A stretch of DNA of 33,674 nucleotides, taken from Bacillota bacterium (GTDB taxonomy: Bacteria > Bacillota > Clostridia > Christensenellales > UMGS416). The stretch covers positions 1 to 33,674 of the forward strand of contig JAEWRW010000058.1 in the NCBI GenBank assembly GCA_023398815.1, read 5' to 3'. This document shows positions 7,914-14,890 of this stretch, piece after piece (positions within the stretch are counted from its first letter, which is position 1; every line of letters begins with the position of its first letter). A model generated the notes under the pieces. The model saw only the letters and a list, made by a program, of their open reading frames with translations, was not told where the DNA came from and searched no databases. The position numbers were made by a program, and so were the translations under genes.

Positions 7914-7961
7914 CGCCTTACGCCGCATCCGTGCGGCTATGGCGTTGCAACGCAACGCCAT
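7914..7961 (+). repeat. Constant flank with a swapped palindrome, copy 1
   Basis: The flank CGCCTTACGCCGC...GTGCGGCT leads into a perfect 10-bp stem, ATGGCGTTGC/GCAACGCCAT (7939-7948, 7952-7961), with an AAC loop. The related site at 11121-11167 has nearly the same flank but a different 9-bp stem. Confidence 0.65.
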
Positions 7962-8173
7962 CACGGCACGCCAGCCTAACGCCGTCCAAGGTGTCTGGGC
8001 TTTGGCGGGAGGGGAATGTGTGCCACGTGCATACTACTTCGTGCCTTGGGTCACTGGCCCCACCCCCAGGTTGCTTGGGCGAGCAGCCGGGTTGCAGGGC
8101 TGAGTAGTCCAAGCCGCCTGGATGGCGGCAAGACCGGCGGCACCGGAGTGCAACCTTAGGGTGCACTCAGCCC

Positions 8174-8200
8174 GCACGATGCGGGCGAGGTGCCGGTAAG
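8174..8200 (+). repeat. Short repeat shared with the region after the histidine kinase, copy 1
   Basis: GCACGATGCGGG followed by GAGGTGC-GG-AAGG. The same arrangement, with a few substitutions, occurs at 23989-24016. Confidence 0.55.
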
Positions 8201-8211
8201 GTGCCGGAACG

Positions 8212-8244
8212 GCACGACCAGGCACGCGAAGCGTGCGACCAGCC
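8212..8244 (+). repeat. GAA-triloop hairpin module, copy 1
   Basis: GCACGC-GAA-GCGTGC (8222-8236) followed by GACCAGCC. Same architecture as 10938-10969 and 11012-11044, but with an unrelated stem sequence. Confidence 0.6.
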
Positions 8245-8392
8245 TGCGGCTGATGGGGAAGGACACTTTCCCGTTTGTTTGGGGTAGTGGACAAGCCAAA
8301 GGGACGAGAAGCCTTTTGGCTTTTTGTTGTTCCCATCGCCCGTTGCAGGCACCGGCCATTGCCGCTGTCCGCTTTCATGGTCGGTCCTTGGG

Positions 8393-8421
8393 TTGCCCTA
8401 TGGGGTGAGGTTGGGTATAAT
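8393..8421 (+). promoter_or_regulatory. Sigma-A-type promoter for the lipoprotein gene
   Basis: TTGCCC (8393-8398), 17-base spacer, TATAAT (8416-8421). It lies about 40 bases before the start codon at 8462. Confidence 0.7.
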
Positions 8422-8461
8422 CGGGGAACGGCTTACGGACACTGGGACGAGGAGGTGCACG

Positions 8462-9670
8462 ATGGGCAAGGCATGGGGACGGATGACGGCACTGCTGCTG
8501 GCGGGGCTGCTTTTACTGGTGGGCTGCCGGGGCGGCGGCACGGCCAAGCCTGCGCCCGCCGGCACCGGGGGCGCGACCGCCGCAGCCACCGCGGCCACGG
8601 CGGTGGCCGGTTCCCCCACGCTCTATTTCCTCAATGTGGGCAAGGGCGACGCCGCGCTCATCGGCCTGCCCGATGGCCAGTGGGTGATGGTGGACACCGG
8701 CGTGCGCAGCGGCGTGGGCGAGGTGGGGCGGACGCTCCGGCGGCTGGGCATCACCAGGCTGTCGGCCATCTTCCTCTCCCACCCCCATGGGGACCATCGC
8801 GGCGGGCTGGCCACCATACTGGCCATGGCGTCCTGCGATGCCTTCTACACCACGGACTACGACTTCCAGAACAACAGCGTTGAGCTGGACGAGGTGCTGG
8901 CAGACAACAACCTGCCCAAGCAGACCATGGCCGCAGGGGATGTGGTGACCATTGGGCAGGGCACGTTCACGGCGGTGGGGCCCAACGGTACTTTTGAGGA
9001 GGAGAACGACAACAGCCTCGTCCTGCGCATGGATTGCGCCGGGCTCAGTGTGCTCTTCGTGGGCGACCAAGGGCTGGACGCCGAGGCGGCGCTGCTGCAA
9101 AGCGGGCAGGACATCGACTGCGACGTGCTGAAGGTGGGCCACCACGGCAAGGACGACGCCAGCGGTGAGGACTTCCTGCAGGCGGTGTCACCCGCCATCG
9201 CCATCATCCCCAACGAGGACAGCGACGACAATGGGGTCGCCCTCGTTGTGGCCCACCGGTTGCAGGCCTTGGGCAGCACCACGGCGGTGCTGGGCCACAC
9301 CGGCACCGTGCGGGTGTGGATGGGCGAGAACGGCCTGGAGATGGAGCCAGTGGCGGCACCGGGCGAACCGGCTGCCTTGGCCATCACGGCCCTGGACCCC
9401 GAAGCCGAGAGCGTGACCGTCACCAACCAGAGCGATACCGCCGTTGATCTGACCGGTTGGAGTCTGCTTTCTGAAAAAGGGAATGACTTTTTCTTCTTCC
9501 CGGCGGGCATGATGCTGGCCCCGGGGGAGAGTGCGACCATCTGGAGCGGGGTGGAGAGCGTGCCCGCCGGTGGGCTTCACTGGTCCACCCGCAAGATGTG
9601 GCGGGATCGGAAGAGCAACCTTGCCACGCTCACCGACCCCTATGGCCGGGTGGTGTCCACGCTGGGGTAG
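8462..9670 (+). CDS. Secreted lipoprotein: ComEC-like metallo-beta-lactamase fold plus lamin-tail domain
   Basis: A 402-residue protein; the ATG at 8462 has GAGGAGGTG upstream. The signal peptide ends in lipobox LVGC (Cys about 21), followed by a Gly/Ala/Thr-rich linker. The metallo-hydrolase domain (about 55-290) resembles the C-terminal domain of ComEC: FLNVGKGDA, VDTG, SHPHGDH metal site, LFVGD and VLKVGHHGKDDAS. The C-terminus (about 300-402) is a lamin-tail (LTD) domain: VTVTNQSDTAVDLTGWSL...FPAGMMLAPG. Related secreted proteins may act on extracellular DNA or phosphodiesters; the substrate here is not shown. It is monocistronic. Confidence 0.8.
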   Translation: MGKAWGRMTALLLAGLLLLVGCRGGGTAKPAPAGTGGATAAATAATAVAGSPTLYFLNVGKGDAALIGLPDGQWVMVDTGVRSGVGEVGRTLRRLGITRLSAIFLSHPHGDHRGGLATILAMASCDAFYTTDYDFQNNSVELDEVLADNNLPKQTMAAGDVVTIGQGTFTAVGPNGTFEEENDNSLVLRMDCAGLSVLFVGDQGLDAEAALLQSGQDIDCDVLKVGHHGKDDASGEDFLQAVSPAIAIIPNEDSDDNGVALVVAHRLQALGSTTAVLGHTGTVRVWMGENGLEMEPVAAPGEPAALAITALDPEAESVTVTNQSDTAVDLTGWSLLSEKGNDFFFFPAGMMLAPGESATIWSGVESVPAGGLHWSTRKMWRDRKSNLATLTDPYGRVVSTLG

Positions 9671-9864
9671 GGCACACCGGCGCGATGGCCACCGCCGGGC
9701 GGCACACCGGCACCCCCGCCTGCCGGCACCCGGCGCAGGCCAGCGCCAGCCCCACCGCCAAGGCCATCAACCACGCTCCTCTGCACATGGCCGCGCTCCT
9801 TTCCGCCTTTTTTTCTGGTTTGCACCGATCGCACCCGTTGTATACCCACCACCGGCCCCGTGCG

Positions 9865-9894
9865 TTGACAATCGCTGCAACCCCATTGTAAGAT
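9865..9894 (+). promoter_or_regulatory. Promoter of dapA
   Basis: TTGACA (9865-9870), 18-base spacer, TAAGAT (9889-9894), about 55 bases before the dapA start. No lysine riboswitch is visible between it and the gene. Confidence 0.7.
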
Positions 9895-9949
9895 GGTTGA
9901 AATCGTCGCATAGACTGTAAGGAAATCGTTGCCGCGAGGAGTGTGGATC

Positions 9950-10828
9950 ATGCCGTTGTTTACAGGCTCGGGTGTGGCGCTGGCCACCCCGATGAACGGG
10001 GGAGCGATCGACTGGGAGGGCTTCGGCCGGCTGGTCGACTACCAACTGGAGAACGGCACCGAGGCGCTGGTCGTCTGCGGGACGACCGGCGAGCCGTCGA
10101 CGCTGAGCGAGGACGAGTGGGCGCAGGCCATCCGCTTTGTGGTGGAGCGCACCGCCAAACGGGTGCCGGTCATCGCCGGGGCTGGCAGCAACCATACGGC
10201 CCACGCGGTGGAGCTTTGCCGCCGGGCCGAGGGGATGGGTGTCGACGGGCTGCTCGTCGTGACCCCTTACTACAACAAGACGACCCAGGGCGGGCTGGTC
10301 GCCCACTTCAAGGCCGTGGCCGAGGCCGTGCACACCCCGGTCATCGTCTACAACGTGCCGGTGCGCACGGGGCTCAACATGAAGGCCGAGACGGTGGCCG
10401 CGCTGGCCGGCGTCCCCCACATCGACGGGGTGAAGGAAGCCAGCGGCGACATGGCACAGGTGGCCGACATCGCCCGGCTCTGCGGTGGTAAGCTCGCCAT
10501 TTACAGCGGGGCGGACGACGTGAACCTGCCCATTTTGGCGCTGGGCGGCGCGGGCGTCGTGTCGGTGACGGGCAACGTGGCCCCGCGCCTCTGCCGCGAC
10601 ATGACGGATCGTTGGTTCGCCGGTGACACGGCCGGAGCCCGGCGTGCCTTCCTGGAGCTCATGCCCTTGAACACGGCCCTCTTTGTGGAAACATCGCCCA
10701 TGCCGCTCAAGGCCGCGCTGCAGATGCTGGGCATCTGCACGGATGAGGTGCGACTGCCCCTCCTCCCCGCCGCCGACGCCACCCGCGCCAAGCTGCGGGA
10801 GGCCATGGCCGAGTTGGGGCTGGTTTGA
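9950..10828 (+). CDS. dapA: 4-hydroxy-tetrahydrodipicolinate synthase
   Basis: A 292-residue protein, the normal family length, started at the ATG with GAGGAG eight bases upstream; an upstream TTG frame is rejected because it lies before that site. It condenses pyruvate with aspartate semialdehyde in the cytoplasm, the first committed step to DAP and lysine. Conserved features: GTTGE (Thr45-Thr46), TPYYNKTT, the tyrosine and arginine of VYNVPVRTG (Tyr134, Arg139), and Schiff-base Lys162 in GVKEASGD. dapB follows on the same strand after a 775-bp repeat region with its own terminator and promoter, so the two are not a tight operon. Confidence 0.95.
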   Translation: MPLFTGSGVALATPMNGGAIDWEGFGRLVDYQLENGTEALVVCGTTGEPSTLSEDEWAQAIRFVVERTAKRVPVIAGAGSNHTAHAVELCRRAEGMGVDGLLVVTPYYNKTTQGGLVAHFKAVAEAVHTPVIVYNVPVRTGLNMKAETVAALAGVPHIDGVKEASGDMAQVADIARLCGGKLAIYSGADDVNLPILALGGAGVVSVTGNVAPRLCRDMTDRWFAGDTAGARRAFLELMPLNTALFVETSPMPLKAALQMLGICTDEVRLPLLPAADATRAKLREAMAELGLV

Positions 10829-10841
10829 ACCGCTACGCTGT

Positions 10842-10905
10842 CGCGTCTGTCGCTGTTGCGACAGACGCGATTCAAAGCGCTTGTTCTCGTTATGGTCAGA
10901 TCGCC
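10842..10905 (+). repeat. Post-gene hairpin repeat, copy 1
   Basis: A perfect 12-bp stem, CGCGTCTGTCGC/GCGACAGACGCG, with TGTT loop (10842-10869), then a conserved tail containing GCTTGTTCTCG and CAGATCG. A diverged copy at 20695-20760 sits in the same place, directly after the tandem-GGDEF gene. Confidence 0.65.
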
Positions 10906-10925
10906 GTTCACGCCTTACGCGCCAT

Positions 10926-11044
10926 CTAGGATGCATAGGCGAGCAGTTCGCGAAGCGGACGACCAGCCCGGGCGCTAAGGCATTGCGCTGCAATGCCTTC
11001 CGGGATGCTTGGGCGAGCAGCAACCCGAAGGGTTGCGACCAGCC
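10926..11044 (+). repeat. Two tandem GAA-triloop hairpin modules
   Basis: Each unit reads GGCGAGCA(G)-stem-GAA-stem-CGACCAGCC. Unit 1 stem is GTTCGC/GCGGAC (10946-10960, one wobble). Unit 2 stem is GCAACCC/GGGTTGC (11020-11036). Flanks and triloop are identical while the stems are unrelated. Between them lies another palindrome, GGCATTGCGCTGCAATGCC. Confidence 0.65.
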
Positions 11045-11120
11045 ACGGCGCGACGGTTGGACACGCATCCATGCGTGTCTGATTCGCCGCGCATGTCGCC
11101 GACTCTCAGTCCCGCCCAGC

Positions 11121-11167
11121 GCGCCTTACGCCGCCACGTGCGGCTAGTACGACGCATAGCGTCGTAC
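11121..11167 (+). repeat. Constant flank with a swapped palindrome, copy 2
   Basis: CGCCTTACGCCGC...GTGCGGCTA leads into GTACGACGC-ATA-GCGTCGTAC (11147-11167), a perfect 9-bp stem. At 7914-7961 the same flank carries a different stem. Confidence 0.65.
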
Positions 11168-11211
11168 TTACGGCGATTGGGTTGGACGCCCTTCCGGGGC
11201 GTCTGACGTTG

Positions 11212-11244
11212 GCAGACGATTCTTTAGAATCGTTGAGAGCAATG
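11212..11244 (+). repeat. GCAGACGATTC...GAATCGTTGAGAGCAA module, copy 1
   Basis: ACGATTC-TTTA-GAATCGT stem followed by TGAGAGCAATG. Copies at 12952-12986 and 26873-26910. Confidence 0.65.
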
Positions 11245-11289
11245 CGATGGACCTACCGCAAACTACAGTCCTCATGCGGTTTTCTAAGG

Positions 11290-11370
11290 GTACGTTACGC
11301 CTTCGGGCGGGTTTTCTTATCTGCTCGTACCAGTGATTCCTTTCCTCCCGCCGAATGAATCGGCGGGAGG
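11290..11370 (+). repeat. Two-hairpin element, copy G
   Basis: Hairpin I is CGCC-TTCG-GGCG (11298-11309). Hairpin II is the longest of the family: CCTCCCGCCGA-ATGAA-TCGGCGGGAGG (11344-11370), an 11-bp perfect stem. Most similar to copy H at 20813, including flanking sequence upstream. Confidence 0.8.
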
Positions 11371-11412
11371 TTCTTCTCCCTGTGCTCGATCTAGGAACTG
11401 TAGACACGCTGA

Positions 11413-11441
11413 AGCGCGTCTCAAATGAGACGGCGCTTTTT
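11413..11441 (+). terminator. Rho-independent terminator upstream of dapB
   Basis: AGCG-CGTCTC, loop AAAT, GAGACG-(G)-CGCT, then TTTT and further T-rich sequence. It would stop read-through from the dapA side before the dapB promoter. Confidence 0.65.
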
Positions 11442-11518
11442 GTTGCTTATTTTTCGCTTTGTCCGTCGTTGTCGGTGCCTGTCGTTGGCCGTACTCCCAT
11501 GCGCAGCACCTCTTTCGG

Positions 11519-11548
11519 TTGACCGACCCCGAAGGCGGGCAGTATAAT
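11519..11548 (+). promoter_or_regulatory. Promoter of dapB
   Basis: TTGACC (11519-11524), 18-base spacer, consensus TATAAT (11543-11548), about 55 bases before the dapB ATG. Confidence 0.75.
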
Positions 11549-11603
11549 CGAGAAAACAAAAGACCGGGCCACGGGCGCGGCCAATCCCCCCAGGAGGACA
11601 GAG

Positions 11604-12812
11604 ATGGTACGCATACTCATCAACGGCTGCAACGGCCGCATGGGCCAGGCGCTGGCCCAGGCCGCCGCGGCTCAGCCCCAGGAGTTCGAGATCGCGGCGG
11701 GCGTGGATCGCTTTGCGCGGGAGCCGGCCCCGGCCTTCCCGGTGTACGCGGCCCTGGCCGACTGCGCCGTGGCCGTGGACGTGCTGGTGGATTTCTCCCG
11801 CCCCGAGGCCCTGCCCGACGTGCTGGACTTCGCCGTGAACCGGGGCTGCGCGTTGGTGATCTGCACCACCGGCCTCACCGCCGAGGACGCGGCGGCCATC
11901 GAGCGGGCGGCGACGCGGGTGGCGGTGTTCCGCTCGGCCAATATGTCGCTGGGTGTCAACCTGGCGGTGGAGCTCTGCCGGCAGGCGGCGTCCTTCCTGG
12001 GCGACGGGTGTGACATCGAGATTGTGGAGAAGCACCACGCCGCCAAGGTGGACGCCCCCAGCGGCACGGCGCTCATGATGGCCGACGCCATCAACGAGGT
12101 CTACCTCAACTCCAAGACCTATACCCTGGGCCGTGCTGGGGCCGACGCCCGCCGCTCCAAGGGCGAGATCGGCATCCACGCCATCCGTGGCGGTTCCATC
12201 GTGGGGGAGCACGAGGCGCTCTTCATCGCCCCCAACGAGATTGTGACCGTGGCCCACCAGGCCCTGAGCCGGGAGGTGTTCGCGGCGGGGGCGCTGCGGG
12301 CGGCGGCCTACGTGGCCGGCCGTGGCCCCGGCCTTTGCAACATGCACGACATGCTGACCGAGACCACCGCCGTCACCGCCATTGCCGTGGATGAGAACCA
12401 GGCCATGGTGACCGTGACTGGCCTGGCCCCCGGCGATGTGCGGCGGCTCTTCGCCGCGCTGTGGCAGGCCGGGGTCAATGTGGACATGATCGCCCAGACC
12501 GCGGCGGGCTCCAAGGTCAACGTGGCGTTCACCCTGCCCCGGGCGGCCATGGCGCAGGCCCTGCCGGTGGCACGGGGCTGCCTGGGCGACGGCCCCACCG
12601 TGGACGCGCGGGAGGACGTGGTCAAGCTCGCCATCGAGGGCCCGGGCATGGAGCGGCAGCCCGGCGTGGCCGGTCGTTTCTATGGCGCGCTCGCTGATGC
12701 CGGGGTGGAGCCGCTGGCCGTCACCACGTCGGAGACGAAGGTCGCCTGCTGTGTGCCCGCCGCCTTCCGCCGCGCCGCGGTGGGGGCGCTGATGAAAGAA
12801 TTTCATTTATAG
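11604..12812 (+). CDS. dapB: 4-hydroxy-tetrahydrodipicolinate reductase fused to two aspartokinase-type ACT domains
   Basis: A 402-residue protein (AGGAGG before the ATG), about 150 residues longer than ordinary DapB. Residues 1 to about 250 are a complete DapB: nucleotide-binding GCNGRMG, CTTGLT, and catalytic EKHHAAKVDAPSGTA (His144, His145, Lys148). Residues about 256-402 match the regulatory half of LysC: first ACT with VTAIAVDENQAMVTVTGL...AGVNVDMI, second with GPGMERQPGVAGRF...VTTSETKV, ending in FHL. No kinase domain is present. ACT domains usually bind amino acids, so lysine or threonine control of the DapB step is inferred. No frameshift or linker debris is visible. Confidence 0.92.
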   Translation: MVRILINGCNGRMGQALAQAAAAQPQEFEIAAGVDRFAREPAPAFPVYAALADCAVAVDVLVDFSRPEALPDVLDFAVNRGCALVICTTGLTAEDAAAIERAATRVAVFRSANMSLGVNLAVELCRQAASFLGDGCDIEIVEKHHAAKVDAPSGTALMMADAINEVYLNSKTYTLGRAGADARRSKGEIGIHAIRGGSIVGEHEALFIAPNEIVTVAHQALSREVFAAGALRAAAYVAGRGPGLCNMHDMLTETTAVTAIAVDENQAMVTVTGLAPGDVRRLFAALWQAGVNVDMIAQTAAGSKVNVAFTLPRAAMAQALPVARGCLGDGPTVDAREDVVKLAIEGPGMERQPGVAGRFYGALADAGVEPLAVTTSETKVACCVPAAFRRAAVGALMKEFHL

Positions 12813-12951
12813 TCGCGTCGGCCGCCTTTGGCGACCGCCGCGAGTTATATCACCTTTGCCGCTGCACGGCAAAGGTGACTTTGGAGAGCCCGGCACGAGT
12901 GTGTTTTAGCTGCCCGACGTACACGCCGCCGGGTATTACCCCCACGTTGCG

Positions 12952-12986
12952 GCAGACGATTCGTCAGAATCGTTGAGAGCAACGTG
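12952..12986 (+). repeat. GCAGACGATTC...GAATCGTTGAGAGCAA module, copy 2
   Basis: ACGATTC-GTCA-GAATCGT stem, then TGAGAGCAACGTG, immediately followed by the GAA-triloop hairpin at 12988-13004. Confidence 0.65.
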
Positions 12987-13042
12987 AACAATGCGAAGCA
13001 TTGTGATGGGGCGGCTTTCGTTTGCGTGGGTCGTGCTGGTTT

Positions 13043-13122
13043 TTTACGGGGGAGACGCCCGTGCGCGGGGGAGAGCTGAGTGCCACGGGCGGGGTGCTTC
13101 GTGCCGCCCGCGGATAAACCGC
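13043..13122 (+). repeat. Two-hairpin element, copy C
   Basis: TTTACGGGGGAGACGC start. Hairpin I is CCCG-TGCG-CGGG (13058-13069), a stem changed on both sides relative to copy A. Hairpin II is GCGG-ATAAA-CCGC (13110-13122). Confidence 0.8.
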
Positions 13123-13194
13123 TTGGGCGGTTACGAGGTGTGCACTCGCTCTGCTTCTGCCATGGCCGGGATTCCAAAGGGAGAAATGCTCACG

Positions 13195-13263
13195 CCCGTG
13201 CGCGGGGGAGGGGCAAGTAGTACGCCCAGAGTGTAGCGTTGCCGCCGCCGGATGAAGCGGCTG
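13195..13263 (+). repeat. Two-hairpin element, copy I
   Basis: Hairpin I is CCCG-TGCG-CGGG (13195-13206). Hairpin II is GCCG-GATGAAG-CGGC (13247-13261). The upstream TTTACGGGGG part is missing. It directly follows copy C in tandem. Confidence 0.65.
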
Positions 13264-13423
13264 GCGCCATCTAAGTGCAGTACCCGCAGGGCCTCTCTCC
13301 CCAACCCCTCCCCCAAACTGGGGGAGGGGCAGCGCGGTTTGGAATGCACAACGGAAGCTGGGCGTACCGTCTCTCTCGGGGCGCGTTCGAGTTTCTCCCG
13401 GACGATCGGCGGCAGAAAACCCG

Positions 13424-13590
13424 GCGACAACGGGCGGGATGTTTGAGTTTTCACATTGCAGAGCAATGTGAAAACGAGTTACCGCCGTTGCCTCCCAAGT
13501 ATGTGCCGGTCGTCAGGTCTAGGAAACTCGTCCGCGCCCCCTCGCGGTTTTGGGCACTTTTGACGCTGCAAAAGTGCCGCTTGCGGCAGC
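13424..13590 (+). repeat. Structured repeat with two hairpins, copy 2
   Basis: First stem GTTTTCACATTGC/GCAATGTGAAAAC (13447-13459, 13463-13475) is perfect, triloop AGA. Second stem GGCACTTTTG/CAAAAGTGCC (13553-13562, 13569-13578) is identical to copy 1 with a different loop. It ends where the acetyltransferase gene ends on the other strand. Confidence 0.7.
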
Positions 13591-13593
13591 GCG

Positions 13594-14172
13594 TTATGCC
13601 CTTTGAAGGTATTCGTCCCTTGTGAGTGAGAACAAGGGCTCGCCGTTGTAGAAATCAAACTCCTCGGGGAGCCCTTCTATCACATATTGGAAGCGCAGCT
13701 CAAGACTCTCAAGGACTTTCCTAGAGGCGATGTTCTCCGGTTTGCACATCCCTACGATTTTTTGCACGCCCATCTCGTGGAAGCCGTAGTCCAGCATCAC
13801 CGTTGCGGCTTCCTTAGCGTAGCCCTTCCCCCAATAGTCCCTGCCGATCAAGTAGAAAATCTCCTTTTGGGTGTGATCGAACTCCACCCCGCCGATGCCG
13901 CACCACCCGATGTGGGCCCCGCTGTCCTTCAGCGTGATATTGAAGGAGAATTTATAGTCTTCATCAAAGCCGACCTCATAGGAATCGATTAGCCAACGGA
14001 ACAGTCCCTCATACTCTTGGCGCGTCATCACATGCATGTCCAAATACTTGAACAGCTCTTCGTTCTGCATCAATCGAAAGCACGCGTCCAGGTCTTGGGC
14101 TTCATAAGGCTTGATGATCAATCGCTCGGTTTCGATCCACAGGTCTTTCACCGTCTTCCCCGTTTTTGCCAT
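13594..14172 (-). CDS. GNAT-family N-acetyltransferase (RimJ/RimL-like)
   Basis: A 192-residue protein; the start at 14172 is chosen for AAAGGAGG eight bases upstream. It fits the Acetyltransf_3 pattern: ETERLIIKPYEAQDLDACF near the N-terminus, a central beta sheet (GWCGIGGVEF, FYLIGRDYWGKGYAKEAA with the acetyl-CoA-binding loop around residue 118), and the late motif ENIASRKVLE. Such enzymes acetylate protein N-termini, small amines or antibiotics; the substrate cannot be told. Its base composition is visibly less GC-rich than its neighbours, it stands alone on the minus strand, and repeats abut its 3' end, which suggests acquisition by transfer. Confidence 0.85.
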   Translation of the reverse strand: MAKTGKTVKDLWIETERLIIKPYEAQDLDACFRLMQNEELFKYLDMHVMTRQEYEGLFRWLIDSYEVGFDEDYKFSFNITLKDSGAHIGWCGIGGVEFDHTQKEIFYLIGRDYWGKGYAKEAATVMLDYGFHEMGVQKIVGMCKPENIASRKVLESLELRFQYVIEGLPEEFDFYNGEPLFSLTRDEYLQRA

Positions 14173-14198
14173 GGTGTAAGCCTCCTTTGTCATTCGCG

Positions 14199-14224
14199 CT
14201 TTGCCATTCTATCAAATGGCAAAG
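14199..14224. promoter_or_regulatory. 10-bp inverted repeat upstream of the acetyltransferase
   Basis: CTTTGCCATT (14199-14208) and AATGGCAAAG (14215-14224) around a CTATCA loop, 27 bases before the start codon of the minus-strand gene. It could be an operator or a leader hairpin. Confidence 0.4.
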
Positions 14225-14377
14225 CTGATTGTACCGTTTTACACAATGTTTCGGCCGCCTCCGCACAACGTTGGGTTCCGACGGTGCCACTGCACCGTTG
14301 GCCGTGCCTCTTGGCCCCCTACCCCCGCACCCCCACCCCCGCCCCGGCATACCCTGCCCCGAAGGGGGGCGGACGCC

Positions 14378-14881
14378 ATGGACTACAACCGGGACGGCGC
14401 AGTGGCCTACGCATTGGGGTGGGCGGTGAACCCCAACCCAGCTTACCCCTACATTGCGGGCAACGACTGCACCAACTTCATCTCCCAGTGCCTGCGGGCC
14501 GGCGGGGCGGGGGACGACTTCAACCCCACCCACCCCTGGTGGTATCGGGGCGGGCGGTCGTCGCTGTGCTGGACGGTGGCCGGGTCGCTGTATTGGTACA
14601 TCCGCACCCGCAGCGACGCTGGGGCCTTTGGCGTGAAGGCCCAAACGCAGGAGTTTGGCAGCTACGACGAGGCGGCACGTGCGGCGGCCGGGTGGCTCAC
14701 GTTGGGCGACCTCCTGCAATACCGCGACGCCAACGGCGCCATCCGCCACACGGCCATTGTCACGGCCTTCGATGGGGCAGGCGAGCCGCTCATCACCCAG
14801 CACACCCTGAACATCGCCAACGCCCGCTGGCGCAAGCCGTTCCCGCGGGTCATCCTGCACCACATCACGGGGGTGAACTGA
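14378..14881 (+). CDS. Amidase_6-type putative amidase/peptidase
   Basis: A 167-residue protein; the ATG at 14378 follows AAGGGGGG and starts exactly at the family's MDYNRDGAVAYA. It has the putative amidase domain signature: YNR...AVAYALGWA, NDCTNFISQCL with the presumed catalytic cysteine (about residue 32), and a later RHTAIVTA with the presumed histidine. The domain is common in Clostridia and is thought to be a papain-like (NlpC/P60-like) hydrolase acting on the cell wall. There is no signal peptide or membrane segment, so its location is uncertain. It converges on the APH gene with nine bases between stops. Confidence 0.75.
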   Translation: MDYNRDGAVAYALGWAVNPNPAYPYIAGNDCTNFISQCLRAGGAGDDFNPTHPWWYRGGRSSLCWTVAGSLYWYIRTRSDAGAFGVKAQTQEFGSYDEAARAAAGWLTLGDLLQYRDANGAIRHTAIVTAFDGAGEPLITQHTLNIANARWRKPFPRVILHHITGVN

Positions 14882-14890
14882 GGGGAGCGT

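Larger units (their letters stand above)
7662..8392. repeat. Non-coding repeat mosaic between the GGDEF remnant and the lipoprotein gene
   Basis: No gene was recognised. Modules in order: GACGTACACGCCG (7737-7749), shared with 12916 and 26676; two-hairpin element copy B; a constant flank plus swapped palindrome (7914-7961), related to 11117-11167; several short perfect hairpins around 8140-8245; and an inverted repeat around AAGCC/GGCTT near 8293-8325. Confidence 0.7.
12813..13593. repeat. Non-coding repeat mosaic between dapB and the acetyltransferase
   Basis: No gene. Modules in order: perfect 11-bp hairpin CACCTTTGCCG/CGGCAAAGGTG (12851-12877), which may also act as the dapB terminator although no T-tract follows; GACGTACACGCCG (12916-12928); the 12952 module; a GAA-triloop hairpin ACAATGC/GCATTGT (12988-13004); a 29-nt word (13011-13039) with an exact inverted copy at 27103-27131; two two-hairpin elements; the C-rich word and its inverted complement (about 13300-13340); and structured repeat copy 2. 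Confidence 0.75.

Noticed and set aside
9671..9949. Lysine riboswitch upstream of dapA
   Set aside because: The leader between the promoter and dapA is only about 50 bases and lacks the multi-helix lysine aptamer.
13302..13340. Terminator formed by the C-rich word and its G-rich complement
   Set aside because: The stem is strong but no T-tract follows on either strand, and the same pair occurs at 232-273 without an upstream gene.
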